From: an uncultured Thermogutta sp.
Lineage (GTDB): Bacteria; Planctomycetota; Planctomycetia; Pirellulales; Thermoguttaceae
Direction of reading: 5' to 3'
Assembly: GCA_937128505.1 (NCBI GenBank)
Contig: CAKZMM010000084.1
Coordinates: 186,001 to 250,000, forward strand
Length of the DNA stretch: 64,000 bases
Numbering within the stretch: position 1 is the first letter of the stretch; the number at the start of each line of letters is the position of its first letter. The notes beneath the pieces are model-generated. The model was not told the DNA's origin. It made no database searches and saw only the letters and a program-made list of their open reading frames with translations. The position numbers were made by a program, and so were the translations under genes. This document shows, piece by piece, positions 21,151 through 30,056 of the stretch.

Positions 21151-22701
21151 ATGTACCACAAACCCATTTGGCGTAAGGCGCTCGGCGGAGGCTTGATCGG
21201 CATTTGTGTCTGTTTGGGGTTGCCGGTTTTTGCTGCTCCTCAGGCGGAAATGCCCGACACCAGGGGAATGAATATCCTCTTCATCAATATCGAGGATTGT
21301 AATGCGAGTGTCTTCGGCTGTTATGGACACCCGATCTGCAAAACCCCGAATATCGATCGTCTGGCGGCCACCGGTGTGCGATTCGATGCGGCTTATTGTC
21401 AAGGGATTTGTTGTAATCCAACTCGGACGTCTTTTCTGACGGGGCTGCGCCCGCTTTCAACCCGGGTCCTGACCAATGCCCAGAATATGAGTAAGTTCTT
21501 GCCCCCGGGGGTGTTGACGCTACCAGAACTTTTGAAACAGCGGGGGTTTTATACGGCGGTCATCGGAAAACTATTCCACCAGGTTGACTACGCGGAGCGT
21601 CAGCTTGCTACCTTCGATCGCATTGAAATGTATGGAAAACCCGTCGGTTGGCAGGGACCACCCCCCATCATCAGTTTCCCGCCGGTTCCTCGTCGGGAAG
21701 GGGAACCAGCCCCTCCGCGAGACCGTAATAGCCCCGAATACCGCAAATGGCGGGCTTGGCATTCGGACCGTTACGGCGATTCCGGCCGGACTAGGGAACA
21801 AGAGGGTGATTGGCGCATGGCCCGCACCGCTGTCGCTTTACTCGAGGAATTTGCGAAGAGCAAGCAGCAATTTTTCTTAGCCTTGGCCCAATCGCGGCCT
21901 CACACGCCCTTGGTCTGCCCAAAAGAATATATCGATTTATATGATCCCTCGATGATTCCGGATCCACCCGCTCCGCCAAGCTCGCTAAAGGATTTCCTAT
22001 ACATGAGCCGGGCAACGGGCGGAAATCCCGACATCTTCATGCAGCAGCAGCCCACCCCCCAGCAGGCCAAGGAAGCCATTGCTGCCTATTATGCGTGCGT
22101 AAGCTTTGTGGATGACAACATTGGGATGGTGCTCCGGGCCCTGGAGGAAACCGGCCTAGCCGACCAAACGATTGTTATCTTTTTGGCAGATCACGGGTTT
22201 CACTTAGGCGACCATGGCATGTGGTCGAAATACTCGATGCTGGAAGCCACCCGCCGAGTTCCGCTGATCGTCCGCGTTCCTGGTGCACCAGCTAATGGGC
22301 AGGTCTGTAGGGAGTTCGTCGAGTTTGTCGATCTCGTGCCGACCCTTGGAGAGCTGGTCGGTTTCCCGTTACCGGAGAATTTGGAGGGAATAAGCTTTGT
22401 ACCGCTTTTGGTGAACCCGAATCAGCCTTGGAAAAAAGCCGTCTTCATGGCTGACGGGGGCGGCGGTCAAATGGTGCGGACCAAAAAATACAGTTACTTG
22501 TACTTCGAGCTCAAAGAAAGGCCCGTGCTGGTTGCCCTTTATGATCTGGAAAAGGATCCTTGGGAAACCATCAATTTGGCCGAGGACCCTGCATACGCCG
22601 AGGTTCGCCGAGAAATGGCCGCGCTGCTGGCCGCAGGCTGGAAGGCAGCGCTACCACCCCATTTGGCAACGAAAACGGCTGCACTGAAGGGGGGTAAATA
22701 A
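21151..22701 (+). CDS. Secreted type I sulfatase, iduronate-2-sulfatase-like
   Basis: A formylglycine-dependent sulfatase of 516 residues. ATG 21151 follows AAGGAGGTGCGGTC, a strong ribosome-binding site, and gives a signal peptide (KALGGGLIGICVCLGLPVFAAP). The metal-binding start NILFINIEDCN resembles iduronate-2-sulfatase-type sulfatases. The modification site is CNPTRTSFLTG with Cys88 as the residue converted to formylglycine by the C-x-P-x-R rule; the preceding residue is also Cys. The second metal site LADHGFHLGDHGMWSK is intact. It would cleave sulfate esters, possibly of algal or animal polysaccharides, outside the cytoplasm. No maturase or glycosidase is adjacent. Substrate is inferred only from family resemblance. 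Confidence 0.95.
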   Translation: MYHKPIWRKALGGGLIGICVCLGLPVFAAPQAEMPDTRGMNILFINIEDCNASVFGCYGHPICKTPNIDRLAATGVRFDAAYCQGICCNPTRTSFLTGLRPLSTRVLTNAQNMSKFLPPGVLTLPELLKQRGFYTAVIGKLFHQVDYAERQLATFDRIEMYGKPVGWQGPPPIISFPPVPRREGEPAPPRDRNSPEYRKWRAWHSDRYGDSGRTREQEGDWRMARTAVALLEEFAKSKQQFFLALAQSRPHTPLVCPKEYIDLYDPSMIPDPPAPPSSLKDFLYMSRATGGNPDIFMQQQPTPQQAKEAIAAYYACVSFVDDNIGMVLRALEETGLADQTIVIFLADHGFHLGDHGMWSKYSMLEATRRVPLIVRVPGAPANGQVCREFVEFVDLVPTLGELVGFPLPENLEGISFVPLLVNPNQPWKKAVFMADGGGGQMVRTKKYSYLYFELKERPVLVALYDLEKDPWETINLAEDPAYAEVRREMAALLAAGWKAALPPHLATKTAALKGGK

Positions 22702-23048
22702 GTTGTCAAATTTCTAAAATTCGCGGTGGGTACAACAAGCCATCGCCGTCGACTGGCCTACGCCGGAGAGGCTTCGCGCAATTGCGGAAATTCGCAGATG
22801 CGGCCCCTCCACTGAACTGACGTTCAGAAGACTTCTAACAAGTCCGGAAAATCGGGCTCCTTCGACCTCACGCCGATACCGCGACAAAACCTCTCCGCAC
22901 TTCGGGGAGAAGCCGCTTCGAGGACGCAAAACTTTTGCGCTTCTTCAAAACCTTTTCGCACAACGGGGAAAAGTGGAACAAGTTATTCGCGGCCCTCACC
23001 GAGCACACGACGCCTTCGCGCGCCCCGGGAAATTTGTGCCGGAATTTG
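22702..23048. other. Convergent gene-less spacer
   Basis: About 350 bases between the 3' ends of the sulfatase and the RACo-like gene. Antisense ORFs here were rejected. No clear terminator is visible. Confidence 0.45.
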
Positions 23049-25037
23049 TCATTCCTCTGGGAAGTACATCGCCTCGGCAAACGCGTCCCGAAAGCGGGGG
23101 TCCATGGAAAGTTCCACGTGCTCGGTGTGGTGTGCGATTTTTTCGGCCGTTTCTCGGGCCTGAAGCGAAACGGCAGCCAGCCGAGCACCAGCCAGGGATG
23201 CGTTCCCGACGAACTGGATACGCTCAGTTTCGATTTCAGGGGGGAGCAATCCCATTCGTTGGGCATTATGCGGACGAATGAAGTTCCCAAATCCGCCGGC
23301 CAGCAGGATGCGATGAACTTCATGAATCCCGAGTCCCGCCCGGTGCAGCAGGACCCGGATTCCCGCTCGAATGGCTCCCGATGCTAGTTGGAGCTGCCGC
23401 ACGTCAGGCTGGGTGAGGAGTATCGCTCGCCCGACGGGTGATTCCTCGGGGCGTACCAGGAGGAAAGCCCAGTGGTTCCCCATGCAAACGACTCGGTCTC
23501 GAAGTTCGCCGGGCAAGTCCGGGGCAAGCTGATCTCGGGAGCATAGTCGACCGTCCGGTCGAAGGAGGCGATGACGGAGCAATTCGGCGGCTAAATCGAT
23601 TAACGCCGACCCGCACAAACCAATCGGCGGCACATTTCCGATCACCGAATACTGCACTTTGCCATCGAAGATAACCCGCTCAATGGCCCCGGCGGCGGCC
23701 CGCATTCCCTGGCTAATTCGAGCCCCTTCAAACGCCGGTCCTGCCGCGGTAGCAGCGGCGATTAAACGCCCGGTGTCGCTGAGGACGATTTCGCCATTGG
23801 TGCCGATATCGACCAGCAACATCGGTTCTGGATGCTCGTAGATTCGTGTCGCCAAGATGCCGGCGACGGTATCGCCCCCAACAAACCCGCCGATTACCGG
23901 AAAAATATAGACTCGTCCCCTCGGGTGTATCCGCAATCCCAATTGCCGAGCTTCCAGGAGCAAACCCTCTTGGAAGACCGGCACGAACGGAAGTTCTCCC
24001 AAGGCGCGAACATCCAGGCCAGCCAGAAGATGCAACATTGTCGTGTTACCTGCGAAAGTGGCTTCATACACTTCCGCCGTATCGATCCCAGTTTGCCGGC
24101 ATAATTGGCTCAGAAGTCTGTTGCATGCCGAAATAACCAACTCATGCAGCTCCGCGAGCCCCTCGGGATGCTCGCGCACAAGCTGAATCCGAGAGATCAC
24201 ATCGTCCCCTTTGCGAGTCTGCGGATTAAGCTCCGCAACCACAGATAATTGCCGCCCCGTAGGCAGCTCGATGAGCGCGGCCACCAAAGTCGTTGTGCCT
24301 ATGTCGAAGGCAAGACTGTAAGTGCTCTTTGAAGCTTCGGAGGGTTGAAAATCCAACAACGCAGGAATGCCGAAAAGCGTGCTTCCCTCGGGCGAACTGC
24401 CGCTCGAGCATGCCGCGGTGGGGTGACAAGTGCTTGTTATCGATCCAGATTCTTCGGGATATTCTCCGGCAAATCCCAGCCGACTACCCCCCCCGACCTG
24501 ATGGCGAAACCCCAACACCGCCACCCCCTTAAATCCTTGACGCCGCAACTGTTGGGGCAACTGCCGCAGGAGTTCCAACGGAATCTCCACCTTCCCCACC
24601 CGGTCCTCAAAGCGCACCAAATCGGCGCGATCATCTTCCTGAGCCGGAAGTTCCAACTCGATCGGCTGCTTTTGCACAGGTGGGTCGCAGGTTGCCGGAA
24701 GCTCGCCGGCGGTCGTTTGCAGGATCTTGTGGAGCGAACCAAGAAGCGAGCTTGCCGGGACCTCGACCACCAGCGGGTTCTCAAGGCGGCACTGGCACGC
24801 AAGCCGCCAACCGTGGGTTAGCTCTACCTCAGAAAAGAAAGCGAGCTCCGCAGCGGTCGGAGGCGACGCCCCTTGATGCACGAGCACCTTACACTTCCCA
24901 CAACGTCCCTCTCCACCACAGGGTTGCTCAAGGGCCAAACCGGCTAGGATCGCCGCTTCCGTCAGTTTGGTTCCCCGAGGCACGTGAACACTGGCCCCGG
25001 ATGGCCGGAACCTCACGAGCAATAACTCGGCACTCAT
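23049..25037 (-). CDS. RACo-like [2Fe-2S] ASKHA protein (corrinoid protein reductive activator family)
   Basis: A 662-residue protein with an N-terminal plant-type ferredoxin domain (1-95; Cys40, Cys46, Cys49 and Cys81 in the CGGEGRCGKC...LAC pattern), a linker domain (about 110-240) and a C-terminal ASKHA ATPase domain starting with DIGTTT (245-250) and containing GFVGGDTVAG, DIGTNGE and LAGGFGNF. This is the architecture of RACo/RamA-type enzymes that reduce inactive Co(II) corrinoid proteins with ATP. A Ser/Gly-rich stretch around 180-240 looks like an insertion. It starts 3 nt after the LysR gene's stop, so the two form an operon. No corrinoid protein or methyltransferase is in the window, so its client is unknown. 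Confidence 0.9.
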   Translation of the reverse strand: MSAELLLVRFRPSGASVHVPRGTKLTEAAILAGLALEQPCGGEGRCGKCKVLVHQGASPPTAAELAFFSEVELTHGWRLACQCRLENPLVVEVPASSLLGSLHKILQTTAGELPATCDPPVQKQPIELELPAQEDDRADLVRFEDRVGKVEIPLELLRQLPQQLRRQGFKGVAVLGFRHQVGGGSRLGFAGEYPEESGSITSTCHPTAACSSGSSPEGSTLFGIPALLDFQPSEASKSTYSLAFDIGTTTLVAALIELPTGRQLSVVAELNPQTRKGDDVISRIQLVREHPEGLAELHELVISACNRLLSQLCRQTGIDTAEVYEATFAGNTTMLHLLAGLDVRALGELPFVPVFQEGLLLEARQLGLRIHPRGRVYIFPVIGGFVGGDTVAGILATRIYEHPEPMLLVDIGTNGEIVLSDTGRLIAAATAAGPAFEGARISQGMRAAAGAIERVIFDGKVQYSVIGNVPPIGLCGSALIDLAAELLRHRLLRPDGRLCSRDQLAPDLPGELRDRVVCMGNHWAFLLVRPEESPVGRAILLTQPDVRQLQLASGAIRAGIRVLLHRAGLGIHEVHRILLAGGFGNFIRPHNAQRMGLLPPEIETERIQFVGNASLAGARLAAVSLQARETAEKIAHHTEHVELSMDPRFRDAFAEAMYFPEE

Positions 25038-25040
25038 GAT

Positions 25041-25994
25041 TCATACTTGGGTGGGGGAATCACCGGCCTCATTCGGGAGTGGCTTATCCGCCGCGGTCGC
25101 CAATTCATCGCAGGCATTCGGATTCTGTAACAGCTCGATGAATTTGGCCATGGTTGGGGTCAGAACCTTCCGATGTTGAAGGATGATCCCAATGGGGCGC
25201 GTCAAGCCACCGGGTCTTAGTTCTATCGGCACCAAGGTCCCCCGTGCTACTTCGGTTCGAATCGTCGGTTCGGGGAGAATGCTGACCCCTGCTCCGATCT
25301 CCACCGCCTGTTTGATCGTCTCGATATTATCGAAGGCCATCACGATCTTTACCGTGACATCATATTCTCGGAGGTAGCGATCAATTTGCTTTCGAATCAC
25401 CAGCCCACGGTCAAAGGCCACAAATGCCTCGTGCTGGAGCTCTTTGGGCGAGATTTGCCGAAGCTTGGCAAAGCGATGGTCCGGGTGGCTCACCAGAATC
25501 ATGCGCTCCTCGCGGAGCGGGATGACTTCTAGCTCCGCGGACGGGCTCGGATACGAAACAATTCCCAGATCCAACTCCCCCGTAAGCACGGAGTCGTAAA
25601 TCCGGGCCGGATGGAGAAATTCCAGGCGAACATTTGCCTTCGGATAACGCCGGAGAAATTCCCGCATGCAATGACTCATGTCGTGCAGCCCGACGGAGTA
25701 AATGGCACCCACCCGGACGGTACCTACCACCTCCCCCCGCATCGCTTGCAAGCGGGCCTGGAGATTGTCGTAAAGCTCGACTAATTCCCGGAATTTCTCG
25801 TAGCACAATTCTCCCTCAGGGGTGAGCACAAAAGGCCGCTTTTTCCGGTCGAGTAATTCCACCCCCAAATGCTGTTCCAGTCGCCGAACCGCTTGGGTCG
25901 CCGCGGACTGCGTCACTCGGTTGACCGCCGCTCCTCGGGAAAAACTCCGATGGTGTACGACCGCACAGAAAAGGCGAAGCGTCTCGATATTCAT
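25041..25994 (-). CDS. LysR-family transcriptional regulator
   Basis: A 317-residue LysR-type regulator with an N-terminal winged helix-turn-helix (residues 1-60: METLRLF-like start MNIETLRLFCAVVHHRSFSR, then TQSAATQAVRRLEQHLGVELLDR) and a periplasmic-binding-protein-like effector domain (about 90-300). The effector part resembles the CysL/YtlI branch. It is cotranscribed with the RACo-like gene (3-nt gap) and diverges from the zinc alcohol dehydrogenase at 26622 across 627 bp, a usual arrangement for regulators of this family acting on the divergent gene and themselves. A 19-bp perfect inverted repeat in that gap (26275-26293) is a candidate binding site. The effector is unknown. Confidence 0.95.
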   Translation of the reverse strand: MNIETLRLFCAVVHHRSFSRGAAVNRVTQSAATQAVRRLEQHLGVELLDRKKRPFVLTPEGELCYEKFRELVELYDNLQARLQAMRGEVVGTVRVGAIYSVGLHDMSHCMREFLRRYPKANVRLEFLHPARIYDSVLTGELDLGIVSYPSPSAELEVIPLREERMILVSHPDHRFAKLRQISPKELQHEAFVAFDRGLVIRKQIDRYLREYDVTVKIVMAFDNIETIKQAVEIGAGVSILPEPTIRTEVARGTLVPIELRPGGLTRPIGIILQHRKVLTPTMAKFIELLQNPNACDELATAADKPLPNEAGDSPTQV

Positions 25995-26621
25995 GGCTGG
26001 AACTTCGTGCTATTTGCAGATGCCTGACTGACAGGATTTCTCCGTTTTGGAACATTCCGGCTATTTTCCTGCAATTCCTGAATTTCAGCCTCGCGCTACA
26101 AATCCAAGCCTAGAGGTTTTCGCCGACAGCGTGAGCTTAAGATACTCCGCATCAACCCCCGGAAAATCCATCAACCCATAAACCTTATATGGACGCCGTT
26201 TTTGTCTAGATTTTTTGTTCTTAAACGAAAACAACTCGCAAGCGGATCTTTTCTTGCCTAAATGCTTGCCTTGTATATTAGCAGATCTAATATTTCATTG
26301 TCAATTGGCATTTGCGAGCGCAGATTCCAGGGATAAAAACGTTGGGGGCGGAGTCGAAAGCGGATCATCAGCTCGTGGGTAACCCTTAAGATCGGAATTT
26401 CGGTATGCTAAGCCATCGCTCCTCCGGGGCTGAGTAGCGAGTCAAGCGCCGTTTTTCACGAAAAAGGATTTCTGTCGGCGGCAATTGCGGATAATCGGCT
26501 CCAAGGATTGCCGATAATCCGCCCGAAGGAAAAGCCGAACGTTGGATACATCAGTGCTCCTGGGAGTTCGCGGCGGGCAGAGTATCAATGACGGCGACTA
26601 AGCGGAAAAAAGGAACCGATG
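25995..26621. other. Divergent regulatory spacer between the LysR gene and the alcohol dehydrogenase gene
   Basis: 627 bases without a gene, with an A/T-rich core (about 26190-26310) that contrasts with the surrounding GC-rich DNA. It includes the inverted repeat listed at 26275-26293 and a near-palindrome TGTCAATTGGCA at about 26300. Confidence 0.6.
26275..26293. promoter_or_regulatory. Candidate LysR operator (7-bp inverted repeat, ATATTAG-N5-CTAATAT)
   Basis: A perfect dyad with arms 26275-26281 and 26287-26293 around CAGAT. It satisfies the T-N11-A rule of LysR regulators (T26278, A26290) and sits in the A/T-rich centre of the divergent LysR/alcohol dehydrogenase spacer, about 280 bp from the LysR start and 330 bp from the dehydrogenase start. 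Function is inferred from position and symmetry. Confidence 0.5.
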
Positions 26622-27662
26622 ATGAAAGCGTTGGTTTTGGTCGAATATGGCAAACTGGGAATAAGAGAGGTTCCTACCCCTCAACCGGGACCTGGAGAGG
26701 TTTTAGTGCGGGTGGAGGCCTGCGGCATCTGCGGCAGCGATGTTCATGGGTTGGACGGCAGCACGGGGCGCCGAATTCCGCCCCTGATCATGGGACATGA
26801 AGCTGCAGGCACGATCGCCGATTTGGGGGCCGGCGTTGACGGGTGGACCATTGGGCAAGCGGTGGCTTTCGACTCGCTTTTGTGGTGCGGCCAATGCGAA
26901 CAGTGTCGCAGCGGCAAGACCAACCTTTGCGATCACCGGGAAGTGCTAGGGGTTGCGTGCAGCGAATTCCGTCGCGATGGGGCCTTTGCCCAGTTTGTAG
27001 TCGTCCCGGCTCGGCTGCTTGAGGCCATCCCACCGGGCGTGAGCCATGAAAAGGCGGCACTGGTCGAACCGATCGCCGTCGCTATTCACGCCGTGCGCAG
27101 GCTCTCTGTTCAGCCCCACGAGCGAGTGCTCGTCATTGGAGCCGGCGTGATCGGCCTGTTGGTTATTCAGGTGCTGCAAAGCTTCGGGTGCAAAGAGATC
27201 TGGGTGGCTGATATCGACGGATCTCGGTTGGAGTTAGCGCGGCGCCTTGGGGCGCGGTATACGCTCGATGCCACCCCGCCGAATTGGTGGGAGGAAATCC
27301 TTGCTCGTACGGCCGGCAAGGGCCTCGATCATGCGATCGATGCCGTGGGGGCCATTTCGACGGTCAGCGCAGCAGTTCACAGTGTGCGGAAGGGAGGTTC
27401 GGTCGCTTTGATCGGTAATCTTCGCCCGGAAGTCCCTCTTCCCTTACAGCGCGTAGTGACTCGCGAAATGACTCTTCTCGGTTGTTGTGCCTCCGCCGGG
27501 GAATACACCATGGGGCTAAAAATGATTGCCGAGAGGCAAATCGATCCAACCCCCCTCATTTCCGCAGTGGTTTCGCTAGAGCGTGCCCCCGAATACTTCC
27601 GCCGGCTCACACAGAAAGATCCGAATCTGATCAAAGTCGTTGTAAAGCCCTGGGAGGAATAA
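26622..27662 (+). CDS. Zinc-dependent medium-chain alcohol dehydrogenase (sorbitol/threonine dehydrogenase type)
   Basis: A 346-residue NAD(P)-dependent dehydrogenase of the MDR superfamily. The catalytic zinc ligands are Cys37 (CGICGSD), His59/Glu60 (GHE) and Glu149; the structural zinc is held by Cys89, 92, 95 and 103 (CGQCEQCRSGKTNLC). The Rossmann motif is GAGVIG at 173-178. Two adjacent ATGs exist (26619, 26622); AAGGAAC upstream gives better spacing to the second. It converges with the AOR gene 92 bp downstream and diverges from the LysR regulator, so it may oxidise an alcohol whose aldehyde product is handled by AOR. That link is inferred; the substrate is not determinable from sequence. 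Confidence 0.93.
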   Translation: MKALVLVEYGKLGIREVPTPQPGPGEVLVRVEACGICGSDVHGLDGSTGRRIPPLIMGHEAAGTIADLGAGVDGWTIGQAVAFDSLLWCGQCEQCRSGKTNLCDHREVLGVACSEFRRDGAFAQFVVVPARLLEAIPPGVSHEKAALVEPIAVAIHAVRRLSVQPHERVLVIGAGVIGLLVIQVLQSFGCKEIWVADIDGSRLELARRLGARYTLDATPPNWWEEILARTAGKGLDHAIDAVGAISTVSAAVHSVRKGGSVALIGNLRPEVPLPLQRVVTREMTLLGCCASAGEYTMGLKMIAERQIDPTPLISAVVSLERAPEYFRRLTQKDPNLIKVVVKPWEE

Positions 27663-27737
27663 GTCGAAAGCCTCCAGAGCTAAGTCTGCGACCGTCAAGC
27701 CCTCGCATCTCACGATCTTTATGAGGATCCTGCGCCC

Positions 27738-27777
27738 CAGGTTGCAAATCGGTCTCATGCCGCAGGATGCAAATCGG
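27738..27777. repeat. 15-bp direct repeat spanning the AOR stop region
   Basis: CAGGTTGCAAATCGG (27738-27752) and CAGGATGCAAATCGG (27763-27777) differ at one base. The second copy lies in the last AOR codons. Confidence 0.6.
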
Positions 27778-29623
27778 GGATTACAAAGTCGAGGCCCAAG
27801 CGCTCCAGGGTTTCCCGGGTAGGAACGCCGGTTTCGGGATCCCAACCCATCGCTTGCAAGTAGTCGCGTACCTGTGTTTCCAAGTCGATCGTGATGCCCG
27901 CTACAGGTCCGCGATCTAAGGGGGGGATACCCAAGATGCGGTCCGGGATTTTCAGATCCTTGTTCCGAATACCTTCGCGGAGATTGAAGGAGATTCGCAG
28001 GGTGGCGATTCGGGCCCCAATTTTCAGCACATCCTCGAGAGAAAACGGGTGGCCGGTCGTGTAGGTAAGCGAATCGGTCAACGCGGTGGGCTTGAGAACC
28101 GACCAGCCAAAAAGGCACATGCCGGCACTGGTGGCAGCATGGTGATGATTGCTGACGGTGGCATGAGCTTCCCCCTTGCCCGCATATCGGTACCGTTCTA
28201 TCGGCTTAGTGTAGAGCCCGGGCGGGGCAAACTGCGCCTCGAGCGTCCATGCAGACATTTGCGTATGTCGGCCCGGTGTGGCGTCCATGAGGTAACTGGT
28301 TGCCAGGCCGGGATTAAGCCGGGGATCGTGCATCGGGACTTCCTCGCCCGCGATGTGCATGGCGAATTGTTCGGCACCACGACCGATCCGCTCTGCGGCC
28401 ACTTTCGCCCCGTCAGCCAGTACGCGGCCAAACCCTCGGCCTTCAGCAATTTGCCGAGTCAGTTCCACAATTGCCTCGCTGTTGCCCCAGGTGAGCTTCA
28501 GGCCTCCAGTATCCGAATCACCGATAATTCCCTGTTCGTAACACTCGAGGGCGAAAGCGACCGTACAGCCGGTGCTGATGGTATCAAGGCCTGCTCGATT
28601 GCAAATCTCGTTGCAGAGATTGATGGACTCCAGGCTGTCGTTCAGACACAAGGCTCCGAACGAAGCCAGCGTCTCATACTCCGGCTTGTGCCCGCGGGAT
28701 TGGAAAGGACCGTTGGGAACTTCGGTTTCGCCGCCGCAACCGATCGGACATCGCCAACAAGCGTACTTACGGTGCTGGATCGCCAACACCGAATCGTCGC
28801 TAATTTTCTTGGCCGTGGGGAAATCCTCCGGCGTACCGCCCCAATTCTTGATGGGGGCATCTGCGGTGGCGACCGCGGACGCTGTGATCCCCGCAGTGCC
28901 ATACTGATGCAGCACTTGAAAGAAATCTTGGTGCCTCATGAATTCGCGATGTTCTTCAATGGCCCGTCGCATACCTTCCGGATCGGCCATTTTGGGTTGT
29001 GCATCACCGAGCGTAACAATGGCTTTCAGATTCTTGGAACCCATGACGGCCCCAAGGCCGCTACGGCCCGCAGCCCGGCCCCGATCATTGATCACACAGG
29101 CCAAAAGCTGGCGTCGCTCGCCGGCAGGACCCACGCAAGCGAGCCCCGCTTGTCGGCCATATTGGGCCTGAACGCGATCCTCGAGTTCATTGGTGTCTAA
29201 CCCCCACCAATGTTCTGCAGAAAGAAGCCGGGCGTTGCCGTTCTCAATAAGGAGATACACGGGTTTCTCACTCTGGCCCACGAAAACAATCCCGTCAAAG
29301 CCGGCGGCTTTCATCCGCGGACCAAAAGTGCCGCCCGAGTTGGCGTCTCCCCAAGTTCCGGTCTTCGGACTTTTCCCTACCACAAAGTATCGATTACCCG
29401 TTATAGCTGCCGTGCCGGTCAACAGCCCGGTGAAGAACCCCAAATAGGCTTCAGGGCCGAGTGGGTCCAGTTTCGGCCGCTGCAACCTGTAAAGGTAGTA
29501 GGCTCCTAATCCATACCCTCCGAGATAATTCAAGTAGATTTCATCGGCCGGCATTTCCGCCCGACACTCTTGCCGCGATAAGTCGACGAAAAGAATCTTG
29601 CCCATCGTCCCGGGAACTGCCAT
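27755..29623 (-). CDS. Aldehyde:ferredoxin oxidoreductase (tungsten/molybdopterin type)
   Basis: A 622-residue AOR-family enzyme that would oxidise aldehydes to carboxylates with ferredoxin as acceptor, using a tungsto-bispterin and a [4Fe-4S] cluster. The N-terminal domain has LNYLGGYGLGAYYL, the GNRYFVVGKSPKTGTWGDANSGG pterin region and GPAGER. The cluster ligands are C289-x2-C292-x3-C296 (CWRCPIGC) and Cys503 (GMCLFGW). ATG 29623 is preceded by CAGGAGA and is preferred to upstream in-frame starts. It converges with a zinc alcohol dehydrogenase, and a RACo-like protein is near. Closest functional subtype (AOR, formaldehyde or other) cannot be told by eye. The family points to anaerobic or low-oxygen metabolism. 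Confidence 0.95.
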   Translation of the reverse strand: MAVPGTMGKILFVDLSRQECRAEMPADEIYLNYLGGYGLGAYYLYRLQRPKLDPLGPEAYLGFFTGLLTGTAAITGNRYFVVGKSPKTGTWGDANSGGTFGPRMKAAGFDGIVFVGQSEKPVYLLIENGNARLLSAEHWWGLDTNELEDRVQAQYGRQAGLACVGPAGERRQLLACVINDRGRAAGRSGLGAVMGSKNLKAIVTLGDAQPKMADPEGMRRAIEEHREFMRHQDFFQVLHQYGTAGITASAVATADAPIKNWGGTPEDFPTAKKISDDSVLAIQHRKYACWRCPIGCGGETEVPNGPFQSRGHKPEYETLASFGALCLNDSLESINLCNEICNRAGLDTISTGCTVAFALECYEQGIIGDSDTGGLKLTWGNSEAIVELTRQIAEGRGFGRVLADGAKVAAERIGRGAEQFAMHIAGEEVPMHDPRLNPGLATSYLMDATPGRHTQMSAWTLEAQFAPPGLYTKPIERYRYAGKGEAHATVSNHHHAATSAGMCLFGWSVLKPTALTDSLTYTTGHPFSLEDVLKIGARIATLRISFNLREGIRNKDLKIPDRILGIPPLDRGPVAGITIDLETQVRDYLQAMGWDPETGVPTRETLERLGLDFVIPDLHPAA

Positions 29624-30056
29624 GGGATGTCTCCTGACACCAATCGTTTTTTCCGACGCCTCCATCCAGGTTCTTACTTCTTATGTCGATCGAGACCGAT
29701 TCACGAAGCCTAATACCACCCGGATTGACCACGATGAAAAATTAGTGAGTATACAATATCGTGGTTCACCGTGCGGGCGTCAAGTTGCCGTGTTTCTGGC
29801 CGTTAGCCTTCTGAGGCCAAAACTCACCGGACGGGGACCATGAATTCTCCATTCCCGAGCCGCAAAGCCTGCAATTGACGACGCATGCCGAGAGGCCGCC
29901 TCCGAGAGCGGCTTGCTGCACCTTCCAGAAATCAGACATAAATTCCCAAAGCTCGGCGAATCCCCTTTCAGCACCAGGGGTATTGAAGGTTTTCGGCTTG
30001 ATGGGGAGGTCTTAACAAGGCCGACTGCATTCGATCTGCAACTTCACGTTGCCGGC
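29624..30056. other. Gene-less spacer between AOR and motB
   Basis: About 430 bases that include the AOR promoter region and the downstream end of the flagellar cluster. No gene or clear terminator found. Confidence 0.45.

Noticed and set aside
28049-29200. Long forward ORF (383 codons) opposite the AOR gene
   Set aside because: It is the antisense of a clearly conserved aldehyde:ferredoxin oxidoreductase and has no family features or ribosome-binding site.
11188-29757. A 19-bp motif (ATTGTATACTCAC, then AATTT) shared, inverted, between 11188-11206 and 29739-29757, upstream of rtcB and AOR
   Set aside because: One such near-identical pair is expected by chance in a 64-kb window when both strands are compared, and orientation relative to the genes differs, so it is not evidence of co-regulation.
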